The notes under the pieces were generated by a model. That model ran no database searches. It worked only from the letters and a program-made list of their open reading frames with translations, and was not told the origin of the DNA. Source: Rhizobium terrae (GTDB lineage: Bacteria; Pseudomonadota; Alphaproteobacteria; Rhizobiales; Rhizobiaceae). From it: a DNA stretch of 64,000 nt. Within the stretch, counting starts at the first letter, position 1. Each line of letters opens with the position of its first letter. Below, in pieces: positions 53,736 to 62,262 of this stretch. The stretch lies in NCBI RefSeq assembly GCF_003425685.1, contig NZ_QJKM01000005.1:124001-188000 (forward strand), read 5' to 3'. The translations under genes were made by a program, and so were the position numbers.

Positions 53736-54647
53736 ATGGAGAAAATCGAAGGTAGCGTTCTGGCCGCGATTCCCATGGGAGCACTGGCTTTGACGCTCAC
53801 CCGTTCAACCATAAGAATGCAGCATTCCCACACTTGGAGCGTCGATAAATCCAATAGCGTGCATGACCTGATCATCTGCCTGACGGGGTCGGCTCGCTAC
53901 GAGGTCGAAGGCGAGACGATCGATATGGCGCCCGGCCGGGCGATGCTTCTGCCGGCCAATACCTGGTTCACAGGCTATTCCACCTCGCGGGAGAACTATA
54001 CCGGTATCGCCCAGCACTTCACGCTTGATCTCTTCGGCCGGCTCGACATGATTTCCCAGATGAACCTCAAGCGCGCCGTGACGCTTGCCCGCTGGGAGAT
54101 GATGGAACCGCTGACGCGCCATTATTACGACAACTCGCCACCCTATTCGACGACGCTTCTCCAGCATCACCTCTTCATGTTCCTGCTGATCGAATTCATC
54201 GAGCAGGCGCATCTCGGCTGGAAGGAGCAGTCGGTTGGAAACGTCAACAACCCCGACGCGCTATCCTTTTCGGTCATGGTCGCGGCGAGCCAGATCGCTG
54301 CCGATCCCTTGAACCAGGAGATCGTCGAGCAGACGATTGCCGCCGCTCCCTACAACCCCGACTATTTCAAGCGCGAGTTTCGCAAACGAGTGGGCTGGAC
54401 GCCGGACAAGTTTCAGGAATTCAAGCGGATGGAGCGGGCCATGGGACTGATGGCCGGCGGTTGCACGGTGAAACGCGCGGCGGAGCTTTCCGGCTATTCG
54501 GACGCCTATTACTTTTCGCGCATGTTCAAGCGTTACATCGGCATCAGCCCGCAGGGTTACCAGCTGTCGGAAAAGCGCAGCCGGGAAGGGGCTTTTCCGC
54601 GAGGCGAAGAAGATGGCCAGCTTATCTATCCGCTGACGCGGCAATAG
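53736..54647 (+). CDS. AraC family transcriptional regulator
   Basis: A 303-residue regulator. The N-terminal half is a cupin-like sensor (SVHDLIICLTGSARYEVEGE, APGRAMLLPANTWFTG), and the C-terminal 100 residues form the AraC double HTH (NPDYFKREFRKRVGWTPDKFQEFKRMERA, then GYSDAYYFSRMFKRYIGISPQGY). GGGGAAAAGG precedes the ATG. It diverges from the pectin oligosaccharide operon and probably activates it in response to a pectin fragment. Confidence 0.92.
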   Translation: MEKIEGSVLAAIPMGALALTLTRSTIRMQHSHTWSVDKSNSVHDLIICLTGSARYEVEGETIDMAPGRAMLLPANTWFTGYSTSRENYTGIAQHFTLDLFGRLDMISQMNLKRAVTLARWEMMEPLTRHYYDNSPPYSTTLLQHHLFMFLLIEFIEQAHLGWKEQSVGNVNNPDALSFSVMVAASQIAADPLNQEIVEQTIAAAPYNPDYFKREFRKRVGWTPDKFQEFKRMERAMGLMAGGCTVKRAAELSGYSDAYYFSRMFKRYIGISPQGYQLSEKRSREGAFPRGEEDGQLIYPLTRQ

Positions 54648-54751
54648 CGAGGCCGCGGGCGGGACGCTGCAGAATAACACCCAGTCAAGGAAACATTTAC
54701 GTCCTCTCGCGGTTTGCGGTTCATCAGCCAAATCATAGCGAGGATCATCCG

Positions 54752-55441
54752 ATGGAACTGACACGACGCAACGTTCTTGCCGTCAGCGCCATGACGGCTG
54801 CGGCAGCCGTCTTCCCGAAACCCAATATCGCCAAGGCGGCATTACCCATCAGCCAGCCCGCATTGCCGTTCGAGGAAAACGCACTTGCGCCCTCGATCTC
54901 GGCAAAGACCGTGTCGCTGCATTACGGAAAGCACCACAAGGCCTATTTCGACAAGCTCAACCAGCTGGCGGTAGGCACCCGTTATGCGGACATGGATCTT
55001 GCCGGCATCGTCAAGGCTTCCGCAAACTCGGAGGCGGACAGGAAGATCTTCAATCAGGCCGCCCAGGCCTGGAACCATGTCGCCTATTGGGATCAGTTCA
55101 AGCCTGGCGGGCTGAACCGGCCGGAGGGTGAGCTCGGCGGCATGATCGCTGATACGTTCAAAGGGTATGAGGGCTTCATCGAGCGGGCGATCGCGGCATC
55201 GGACCAGGTGTTCGGCACCGGCTGGGTGTGGCTGACGCGTGACGACGGCAACAAGCTGGCGCTGGTCGGTTACGAGGACGGCAACAATCCCATGGCCCTT
55301 GGGCGTCCGGCCTATCTCGGCATCGATATCTGGGAACATGCCTATTATCTCGACTACGAGAACCGCAAGCCGGAGCACATCAAGGCCGTGCTCGACAAAC
55401 TGGTGAACTGGAGCGTGGTCGCCGAACGTATGAAGGTTTAA
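54752..55441 (+). CDS. sodB: Tat-exported Fe/Mn superoxide dismutase
   Basis: A 229-residue superoxide dismutase. MELTRRNVLAVSAMTAAAAV begins a twin-arginine signal peptide, so it should act in the periplasm. Metal ligands are H57 in SLHYGKHHKAYF, H109 in AQAWNHVAYW, and D192 and H196 in DIWEHAYYLDYEN; GTGWVWL is also conserved. The frame is open from 54461, but ATG 54752 starts the signal peptide. It stands alone between the AraC gene and the exo region. Fe- or Mn-specificity is not clear. Confidence 0.92.
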   Translation: MELTRRNVLAVSAMTAAAAVFPKPNIAKAALPISQPALPFEENALAPSISAKTVSLHYGKHHKAYFDKLNQLAVGTRYADMDLAGIVKASANSEADRKIFNQAAQAWNHVAYWDQFKPGGLNRPEGELGGMIADTFKGYEGFIERAIAASDQVFGTGWVWLTRDDGNKLALVGYEDGNNPMALGRPAYLGIDIWEHAYYLDYENRKPEHIKAVLDKLVNWSVVAERMKV

Positions 55442-55519
55442 TCCTTTGGAAGAGTCATGACTTTTCTCGCCGCATAACCGCCCTATCTGCCGTGATCAGT
55501 GGGTTCACGAAAGGCGGCC

Positions 55520-57145
55520 ATGAGATTAGAGGAACAGGACGCGGGTGCGGCGGATGTCTGTATTGTAGGAGCCGGCCCCGTGGGGCTCGCGCTTGCCTTC
55601 AAGCTGGAAGAACTGGGGCTGACGGTCACACTTCTGGAAATGGGGGGTAAGGGGGGCGTAGGGGTCGGTGGTGCCAGCGGCATCGAATTCGCGAACCGCC
55701 ATCATGCCTCTCTTCCGGCCTTCTCCCGCTCCGGCATCGGCGGTGCATCGGCGCTGTGGGGCGGCCGGTGCGTTGCCTTCGACGATCTCGACTTCGAGAC
55801 CCGCAGCCACGTTCCCTTCTCCGGTTGGCCAATCTCTCATGAGGCGGTACGCCGCTATTATCCGGAAGCTCTCGCCTTCCTGAACTGCAGCAAAGCCTCC
55901 GACGTACAACCCGGCGAGCTTTGCGAAGCCGATGGAGCGGTCACCACCCGGGCACTCGAATACTGGAGCAAGCATCCGGATCTCGGGCCGCTGTCTGCCG
56001 AACGCCTGCAAGCCTCACGGCATATTTTCCAATTGAACGGGCGGGCAACGGACATCGCACTTGATTCTTCGGGCGCGCGTGTCGACCATCTCGTTCTGCT
56101 GCGCGAGGGCGTGGAGGTCCGGGTGAGGGCGAAGGCCTACGTGCTGGCCGGCGGCGGATTGGAGAATGCCCGGCTGCTGCTCTCCCTGCAGGGGAAGAAG
56201 CCAGAGATCTGCGGAGGTCGCGAAGGGCCGCTTGGGCGTTTCTATCAAGGGCATCTCACCGGTTACATCGCCGTGGTGGAATTCGAGAAGCCCGAAACCG
56301 CAGACTTTTTCGCCTTCCGGCGGGACCGCGAGGGATACGTCTCACGCCGGAGGTTTCAGATCGCCCCGGCGATGCAGGCGGAAGAACGACTGCTCAATTG
56401 CGTCTTCTGGATAGATGCGATCTCGATCGCCGATCCGGTTCACGGATCGGGCGCGCTTTCGCTTATCTATCTGTTTTTAAGGGTGCTCGGGCTTTATCGC
56501 CACCTTTCGAATGGGCTTGCGCCGACGGCAAAGGGCGTGCGGAACATCGATCACCGGCAGCATGGCGGCAATATCCGCGGGGACCGCCGCGTCGTCAGGG
56601 ATATCGTTTCGTCGGTCCGCAACCTCATGAGGCGGCGCGTCGATCGGCGGTACACGCTCATCAATCCGAAAGGCCGCTATCTGCTGCGTTACCATGCCGA
56701 ACAGGAGCCCAATCGGGAGAGCCGCGTCATCCTTCAGCCGCCAGGTTCGGCGGACGGCCAAGGCATTCTGGCCGTGGATTACCGGGTCACCGAGCAGGAC
56801 CTGAGGTCCGTCCTGAAGTCGCATCACATCCTCGACGGCTGGTTGCGCCGGACCGGCCTCGGGCGGCTGGAATATCTGCACGATGAAAGTGCCAGGCGGC
56901 AGGCGGTCTTCGATCAAGCCTTCGACGGCTATCACCAGATTGGCCTCAGCAGGATGTCGTCACATCCTGCCGAAGGAGTGGCGGACGCCGAGTGCCGTGT
57001 GCACGGCGTCGCCAATCTTTATCTTGCCGGCAGCTGCCTGTTTCCGACCGGTGGGCAGGCCAACCCGACCATGCCGGCGGTGGCGCTGGCTTTGCGGCTG
57101 GCGGATCACCTCAAGGATGTCGTCAGAGGCAAAAGTCGGAGCTAG
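55520..57145 (+). CDS. GMC-type FAD oxidoreductase
   Basis: A 541-residue glucose-methanol-choline-like flavoprotein. VCIVGAGPVGLALAFKLEELG holds the FAD GxGxxG at 17-22; GIGGASALWGGRC is the FAD/substrate region; LAGSCLFPTGGQANPTMPAVALALRLADHL is the C-terminal GMC block. An AAAGGCGG site supports ATG 55520 rather than GTG 55499. It converges on exoZ with a gap of 11 bases. In this position the S. meliloti exo locus has exoB, so this gene marks a lineage-specific boundary. It may oxidise a sugar alcohol or polysaccharide precursor; the substrate is unknown. Confidence 0.82.
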   Translation: MRLEEQDAGAADVCIVGAGPVGLALAFKLEELGLTVTLLEMGGKGGVGVGGASGIEFANRHHASLPAFSRSGIGGASALWGGRCVAFDDLDFETRSHVPFSGWPISHEAVRRYYPEALAFLNCSKASDVQPGELCEADGAVTTRALEYWSKHPDLGPLSAERLQASRHIFQLNGRATDIALDSSGARVDHLVLLREGVEVRVRAKAYVLAGGGLENARLLLSLQGKKPEICGGREGPLGRFYQGHLTGYIAVVEFEKPETADFFAFRRDREGYVSRRRFQIAPAMQAEERLLNCVFWIDAISIADPVHGSGALSLIYLFLRVLGLYRHLSNGLAPTAKGVRNIDHRQHGGNIRGDRRVVRDIVSSVRNLMRRRVDRRYTLINPKGRYLLRYHAEQEPNRESRVILQPPGSADGQGILAVDYRVTEQDLRSVLKSHHILDGWLRRTGLGRLEYLHDESARRQAVFDQAFDGYHQIGLSRMSSHPAEGVADAECRVHGVANLYLAGSCLFPTGGQANPTMPAVALALRLADHLKDVVRGKSRS

Positions 57146-57156
57146 GGCGGGTCGCG

Positions 57157-58170
57157 TTATCGGGCTGGCCGCCGCACGGGCAAGCGTGGGAAAGAAGGGC
57201 GTTTGCCCTTCAAAAGCATCTGTACGGGCCTTTCGAAACATTCGTAGCCGGCAATGCCTGCTATGGTGCCGAGCAGGACAGCCGCCAGCAGGATTGACGG
57301 CGCGGCAAGCGCCATCGCGGTTCCCGCCTGCACCGCGATGGAAATCGCGAAAGTATGCCACAGGTAGATCGAATAGGAACTGTCGCCGAGATAGGTGAGT
57401 GTGTGGAGCCTCGGCAGCCGATTGCCGGCTTCGACGGAAAGGGCGCCGAGGACAAGCGTCACCGCCAGCGGCCCGCATGTCCAAGCATCGAATTCCAGCT
57501 TCAGCAGATGAATGGCGGCAAAGCCGGCGATCGATAGCGAGACGAGCAGCAGACCGATCCAGGCGGAGGGCAATCCTCCGCGTCGCCATAACTTTGCAAG
57601 CGCCGCTCCGAGCACGAATTCGACGATGACCGGCGCCGTATAGAAAGCGAGGAGGGGAGCGGCGGGCTCCAGCAATAAACCGGTCAGGACAAGCGAGCCG
57701 AATACGAAAGCGAGGGCTGCGAGCCGCCAGCCCCGTTTCAGGAACAGGATCAGCGCGAAGACGGCATAGAAGAAAATCTCGTAGTTCAGCGTCCACCCCT
57801 GTACCAGGAGCGGCCAGAGGTTGCCATTGCTCGGAGAGGTGACGGGGATGAACAGGTAGGATCCGAGCGTGTGGGCAAATGCGAGCTTCAGATTTGGAAA
57901 GAGGCCGATCGTCGCTCCGACAATCATGAGCGTTGTTGCTGCCCAATAGGATGGCGCGATGCGCAGCAGGCGGTTTCGAAAGAAGCGGGCGGGGCTGACC
58001 GGCCTGTCGTCGCTGATCGCCATCATGATGAAGCCGCTCACCACGAAGAAGATGTCGACCCCGGCTGCCCCGATCGTGAATGGCATGCCCGCGCGTTCGC
58101 CGGCGTGAAAGATCACCACTGCAATGGCCGCGAACGCCCTCAGATACTGGATGGAATACAGGGTCTGCAT
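57157..58170 (-). CDS. exoZ: Exopolysaccharide acyltransferase (acyltransferase 3), ExoZ-like
   Basis: A 337-residue inner-membrane O-acyltransferase with about 10 hydrophobic helices. YLRAFAAIAVVIFHAGERAG has the conserved histidine and arginine, followed by GVDIFFVVSGFIM, the acyltransferase 3 signature. The gene follows exoYFQ in the order seen in the S. meliloti exo locus, where ExoZ acetylates succinoglycan. The frame continues to 58269, but ATG 58170 gives the usual start. Confidence 0.85.
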   Translation of the reverse strand: MQTLYSIQYLRAFAAIAVVIFHAGERAGMPFTIGAAGVDIFFVVSGFIMMAISDDRPVSPARFFRNRLLRIAPSYWAATTLMIVGATIGLFPNLKLAFAHTLGSYLFIPVTSPSNGNLWPLLVQGWTLNYEIFFYAVFALILFLKRGWRLAALAFVFGSLVLTGLLLEPAAPLLAFYTAPVIVEFVLGAALAKLWRRGGLPSAWIGLLLVSLSIAGFAAIHLLKLEFDAWTCGPLAVTLVLGALSVEAGNRLPRLHTLTYLGDSSYSIYLWHTFAISIAVQAGTAMALAAPSILLAAVLLGTIAGIAGYECFERPVQMLLKGKRPSFPRLPVRRPAR

Positions 58171-58207
58171 CGCGGTGTCCTCCGGCGAATACCTGGCTTG
58201 TCGGTGC

Positions 58208-59482
58208 TCAGCTCGTCTGCGGGGTGTTCGGATCGGGAACAAAGGGGTCGTAATAGGGCGACCGGACACTCCGGGACTGCCCGAGAGCCAGTTTGCCCGC
58301 AGCGAAATAAAGAAGGAAAGAACCGACGTGATACGGATTGATGACGTCGATTTCCACGAAGGAGCGGATCACAAGCAGGCTCACAATGCCGAAGGCGAGG
58401 ATCGATTCGGGCGTCCTGCCGATGGTGAGCAGGCGTTTCAGGTGGCCGCCGAGGGTCGTCAGCAGGATGGACACGAGGAGGAGCGTGCCGAACAGGCCGG
58501 TTTCCACCATCGTCTCGATATAGGTGTTGTGGAAATGAAAGCCGCTCCGCCCGGTGATGAAGAATTCCTGCCAGAGGCGTTCCGCCTCGGAGAAGCCCGG
58601 AACCCAGTAACTCTGGTAGCCGATGCCGAAATAGGGGTTCGCGGCGGCTGCCGCGATGCCCTGCTGCCAGAGATAGGTGCGGCCCGTGAGCGTCGTGTCC
58701 TTTCCGAAGACGCCGAGGATGGCATCCAGTGCTCCGGCCTGCAATGCGCCGACCCCGGCGGCGATCGCAAGCACGACGGCGGCGGAGAAGAATATCCGCC
58801 GGTGCCGCGGCGTGAAGATCATGAAGCCCTGCATGCCGAAGCATGCGGCGATCACCGCCACCGTGGTAATGACCGACGTCGCCGACTGCGATGCCAGCAG
58901 GGAATAGGCCGAGATCAGGCCGACGACGCCTGAGATCATGAACCAGAGGCCTTGCATCCGGAAGATCATCACTGCGGCATAACAGAAAAACAGGCCGAGC
59001 GAGGCATAGAAGCCGAGCTGGTTCTTGGAGGAAAACGCACCGACGAAACTGTAGCTGCCGTCGATCACGTCATAGAGGTAGGTGCCGAACAGGAGGGAGT
59101 AGATGAGCACCACCGCCACGCCGGCGATCACGCCTCGGGTCAGCGTCGTGGCGCTCACGGTGCGCATGGCGATGAGGGCGCAGACGATGTGGGTCAGATA
59201 CTGGATCGCGGTGCGCAGTGACAGGCCGAAAGCCGGCGACCAGAAGGCGGAAATGAAACAGAATAGCGCAAAGCCGAATATCCAGACATGGTTCAGATAG
59301 TTGCCGAGCGCCCGCCGATAGTCGACGAGCACCAGCAACCCCCAGACGCCATAATAGGCGAGGATCGAAATCTGCCCGAACCGGCTCGAATAGGCGAAGA
59401 CGAACAAGGAGAGCGCCACCGCCGCGATGCCGTAGACTTCGTTCCTTGCCGGATCGATAAGCGTGGATTTGGCGATCCGCAT
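58208..59482 (-). CDS. exoQ: Exopolysaccharide polymerase, O-antigen ligase family (ExoQ-like)
   Basis: A 424-residue inner-membrane protein with about 10-12 helices of the Wzy_C/O-antigen ligase type. The large periplasmic loop with GFHFHNTYIETMVETGLFG has the conserved histidine motif of polymerases. Order exoY-exoF-exoQ-exoZ matches succinoglycan loci; ExoQ is needed for high-molecular-weight polymer. It lies 37 bases upstream of exoZ. Confidence 0.87.
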   Translation of the reverse strand: MRIAKSTLIDPARNEVYGIAAVALSLFVFAYSSRFGQISILAYYGVWGLLVLVDYRRALGNYLNHVWIFGFALFCFISAFWSPAFGLSLRTAIQYLTHIVCALIAMRTVSATTLTRGVIAGVAVVLIYSLLFGTYLYDVIDGSYSFVGAFSSKNQLGFYASLGLFFCYAAVMIFRMQGLWFMISGVVGLISAYSLLASQSATSVITTVAVIAACFGMQGFMIFTPRHRRIFFSAAVVLAIAAGVGALQAGALDAILGVFGKDTTLTGRTYLWQQGIAAAAANPYFGIGYQSYWVPGFSEAERLWQEFFITGRSGFHFHNTYIETMVETGLFGTLLLVSILLTTLGGHLKRLLTIGRTPESILAFGIVSLLVIRSFVEIDVINPYHVGSFLLYFAAGKLALGQSRSVRSPYYDPFVPDPNTPQTS

Positions 59483-59489
59483 GCGGCCC

Positions 59490-60743
59490 TCACTGCATCA
59501 GGAGTTCGGAACTCACTTTGACCACGTCGCCGGGAAGCAGCCGATCATTTTCCCCGACCACGATCTCCTTCGGCCCCTTGCCGTCGTCGCGTACGACGAC
59601 GTATTTGATCGTCGCGTCCTTGGCGGACGGATCGAATTTCAATGCTTCCGCCGATTGCGCCAGTGCTTCCGACATCAGCTCGCGGCTGGTGCCGAGCTGC
59701 AGGCCGAGCTTTTCGAGTTCGGCTTCCGTATCCTGCAGCTCCTTCGCGCGCTGTGCTTCCCAGTCGTTGCGAAGGTTGATCTCGTCCTGGTTCGCCTTGT
59801 TGATATCCTGCTTGGCACGAAGGGCCGCAGTGTCGGTGTCGAGCATGTTCGATTCCAGATCCGCCGCCCTTTCCTCGGCCGTCAGGCGACGGCTCGACGT
59901 CGCCAGCCCCTGTTCCGTCAGCTTGGCCATCTTTTCACGATCCGCGCTGACGAGTTCCAGCTGGCGCTTCTGGGTCTCGGATTTCTGGGCGAGTGACTGG
60001 ACTTCGGTATTCAGCAGCGTCTTCAGGTCGGCCAGAGCCTGCAACTGCAATTCGTAACGCTGGCGGCGGGATTTCATCAGAGCGGTTTCGCTGGAAATCA
60101 GTTGCTCGGCATTCGAAATGTCCTTGAGCTCGGGCGGCACCTTGAGCTCGGAGTCTCCGGCGACTTCCGCCAGCAGCCGGGCGCGGCGGGCGAGAAGCCG
60201 CCCACGTTCCGAACCATAGACCTGGGCATCGCCGCGGGCATTGATGAAGTCGCGCGCGAAGCGCTGGCCGGCGTCGGAACGGCGAAGCCCGCCCGCAAGG
60301 CTGACGGCTTTCAAGACGGTGAGATTGGGCGCGTAGGGATATTCGCCCGGCGTGTGGACGTCGCCGGCCAGGAAGACCGGGCGGAATACCGCGATTTCGA
60401 CGGAGGCGGACGGCAGGTTACGAAGGGCGAACTTGCTGCGCAGTTCTTCGCCGATGATCTTGGAAAGCTCGGTGGTCGTCTTGCCGGCTGCCGGCAAGTC
60501 GCCGACGAAGGGGAGAGACAAGGCGCCGGCCGGTCCGACCGTGTAATCGCCGCTGACGGCATCCCAGCTGCGCACCGTTCCCTCGGCCGGCTGCCATTCG
60601 GCCACCCGGATGCGCAGCTTGTCCATCACGCCAAGGCGATAGCCGTTGTCATCGGCGATGGCACTGCCGAATGTCGCCAGGATCATTCCGGCCAGAATGC
60701 ATAAAACACGCAGGCTCCTTGCGGAGGCGGTTCGTAACTGCAT
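59490..60743 (-). CDS. exoF: Polysaccharide export protein ExoF-like (OPX family)
   Basis: A 417-residue secreted protein. MQLRTASARSLRVLCILAGM to GSAIADD is the signal peptide. YRLGVMDKLRIRVAEW and YTVGPAGALSLPFVGDLPAAGKT form the Poly_export domain, FLAGDVHTPGEYPYAPNLTVLKAVSLAGGL the SLBB domain, and residues about 230-370 a predicted coiled coil. It is involved in chain transport across the periplasm. It lies downstream of exoY with a hairpin between them. Confidence 0.9.
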   Translation of the reverse strand: MQLRTASARSLRVLCILAGMILATFGSAIADDNGYRLGVMDKLRIRVAEWQPAEGTVRSWDAVSGDYTVGPAGALSLPFVGDLPAAGKTTTELSKIIGEELRSKFALRNLPSASVEIAVFRPVFLAGDVHTPGEYPYAPNLTVLKAVSLAGGLRRSDAGQRFARDFINARGDAQVYGSERGRLLARRARLLAEVAGDSELKVPPELKDISNAEQLISSETALMKSRRQRYELQLQALADLKTLLNTEVQSLAQKSETQKRQLELVSADREKMAKLTEQGLATSSRRLTAEERAADLESNMLDTDTAALRAKQDINKANQDEINLRNDWEAQRAKELQDTEAELEKLGLQLGTSRELMSEALAQSAEALKFDPSAKDATIKYVVVRDDGKGPKEIVVGENDRLLPGDVVKVSSELLMQ

Positions 60744-60761
60744 GGATTCTTCCCTTAAAAG

Positions 60762-60779
60762 GCGCGGTCGGGGCCGCGC
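60762..60779 (-). terminator. Hairpin with T-run between exoY and exoF
   Basis: Read on the minus strand, GCGCGG-CCCCGA-CCGCGC forms a 6-bp GC stem, followed by CTTTT at about 60761-60757. It looks like a weak intrinsic terminator or attenuator downstream of exoY and upstream of exoF. Confidence 0.6.
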
Positions 60780-60850
60780 TCAGGACTTGTCCACGTTGCC
60801 GACCACGCTGGGAGGGGCGGGTTTAGGCTTGGTGGTGAGAAGTTGCTTGA

Positions 60851-61531
60851 TCAATAACTGCCGCGCGCCAGGCATACGGCCGGAATGGTCCTCACGATGA
60901 TCATCACATCGCCGACCAGCGACCAGTTCTGGACATAATGCGTGTCGAATGCAATGCGGCTCTCGTAGGAGACGTCGTTGCGGCCGCTGATCTGCCAGAG
61001 ACCGGTGAGGCCCGGCCGGGTACTGAGATAGTAGGCGGCAAAGCTGTCGTAGAGGTTCAGTTCCTCATCGACGACCGGCCGCGGTCCCACGACGCTCATC
61101 TCGCCCCGAAGGATGTTGATGAGCTGCGGCAATTCATCGAGGCTCAACTTGCGAAGCACCGTGCCGATGGCCGTCACGCGGGGATCCACGCGAAGCTTTC
61201 GGGTCGCCTTCCATTCCTCGGCCGCATGGGGATTATCCCGCAGGTAGTTGCGCAGGATCTCGTCGCCATTGACTGCCATCGTGCGGAACTTGAGGCACTT
61301 GAAGATACGGCCGTTGTGGCCGATCCGGCGATGACCGTAGAAGACCGGGCCATTGTCGGAAAATTTCACCAAAGCCGCGATCATCAGGAAGATGGGACTG
61401 AAGAGGATGAGAGCAAGAGCGGCAGAGGTGATGTCGAAGCTGCGTTTTGCCAAGCCGCCAGTGGGTAGCAAGAATTCGGCTTGGGTCGTGGACGGAAACG
61501 GCGAGTCTGCCGAACGTGTCGCTGACTTCAT
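60851..61531 (-). CDS. exoY: Undecaprenyl-phosphate galactose phosphotransferase ExoY-like
   Basis: A 226-residue bacterial sugar transferase that starts repeat-unit synthesis by adding galactose-1-phosphate to undecaprenyl phosphate in the inner membrane. A hydrophobic helix (ITSAALALILFSPIFLMIAALV) is followed by KCLKFRTM, LDELPQLINIL and RPGLTGLWQISGR, the catalytic blocks. It diverges from exoX, whose product is the known antagonist of ExoY. The upstream 731-base region has a FixK/FNR-like box. Confidence 0.92.
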   Translation of the reverse strand: MKSATRSADSPFPSTTQAEFLLPTGGLAKRSFDITSAALALILFSPIFLMIAALVKFSDNGPVFYGHRRIGHNGRIFKCLKFRTMAVNGDEILRNYLRDNPHAAEEWKATRKLRVDPRVTAIGTVLRKLSLDELPQLINILRGEMSVVGPRPVVDEELNLYDSFAAYYLSTRPGLTGLWQISGRNDVSYESRIAFDTHYVQNWSLVGDVMIIVRTIPAVCLARGSY

Positions 61532-61622
61532 AGAGTGAACTCCATTTAGGTTTTGCGATTAGGTCGGTGCCATTGCGGCGTGTCTTTCGATGCTCATCGG
61601 ATAATAAGTCTGTGTTCCTAAT

Positions 61623-61636
61623 TTGATGTAGGTCAA
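61623..61636. promoter_or_regulatory. FixK/FNR-like box upstream of exoY
   Basis: TTGATGTAGGTCAA fits the alphaproteobacterial FixK/FNR consensus TTGAY-N4-RTCAA exactly in both half-sites and is set 92 bases upstream of the exoY start codon. A TATTAT at 61606-61601 on the minus strand is a possible -10 downstream of it. Function is inferred. Confidence 0.5.
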
Positions 61637-61898
61637 AATTTCCCGCAGATCCCCTCCGCCGAGCGTCCCTGGTCAGCCATGCCGACCAGCCAGGGGCGCG
61701 CGCTATACTTTGCGATATTCGCTACTGGCAAAAAAATACTGGTTTTTCCTCGTAGACTTTGAGATGGTTTCAATATTTCTGGAAGCGATCCATCTAAACT
61801 CCGCCTCCTGTTCTGGTCTTCCCCCAGCTATACTCCGGGCAGGTTCTTTTAAGGTGGGACCAAAGTAGCTTGGGGTTAGGACCAAAGCCCCATCCTTT

Positions 61899-61927
61899 TT
61901 GCGCCGCAATACAATGTTGCGCCGCAA
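61899..61927. repeat. Tandem TTGCGCCGCAA repeat
   Basis: TTGCGCCGCAA, itself a palindrome about its central base (TTGCG-C-CGCAA), occurs at 61899-61909 and 61917-61927, 18 bases start to start, with A/T runs on both outer sides. It probably binds a regulator of exoY or exoX. Confidence 0.5.
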
Positions 61928-62262
61928 AAAAACCCGGCGCGTTCCGGTGATCTTTGTAACAAAAGTTGATCGCGTTCGATCCGGGTCAAGCTCCCCGCAG
62001 CGTATGCTGGGATAAAATTGCAGGAAAACAGGCGGAAATGTGGCGAAAACATGGCAAGGGGCCTGTGGTATCGGGATAGAGAAGAGTTTTACCCGGAAGG
62101 TATGTTTGGGAACCTCTGCAACATTACGAAAGTTTCACCACTGGTCTGGCATACTTGAGGCTCTGGAACTTGCATCCTCTCCTGCTGCCTCATATGGTTG
62201 TTTCTTGGGAGAGGAGCCCCAAAATTGACGAGCCGAATAGTTTTGGTTCGGGAGGAAGGATC

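Larger units (their letters stand above)
61532..62262. promoter_or_regulatory. Large exoY/exoX control region
   Basis: There is no convincing gene in 731 bases of lower GC; a 74-residue minus-strand frame at 61703-61927 lacks family-like features. TTGAT-GTAG-GTCAA at 61623-61636 matches the FixK/FNR consensus (TTGAY-N4-RTCAA). TTGCGCCGCAA occurs twice at 61899-61909 and 61917-61927. ATAATA at 61601-61606 read on the minus strand gives TATTAT, a possible -10 for exoY. Confidence 0.6.

Noticed and set aside
61703-61927. 74-residue minus-strand frame in the exoY/exoX gap
   Set aside because: It has no ribosome site, no known motif, and lies over the tandem TTGCGCCGCAA repeat; it is more likely regulatory DNA.
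62040-62228. 62-residue plus-strand frame upstream of exoX
   Set aside because: GTG start without a ribosome site and a composition unlike a protein; it ends within the leader of exoX.
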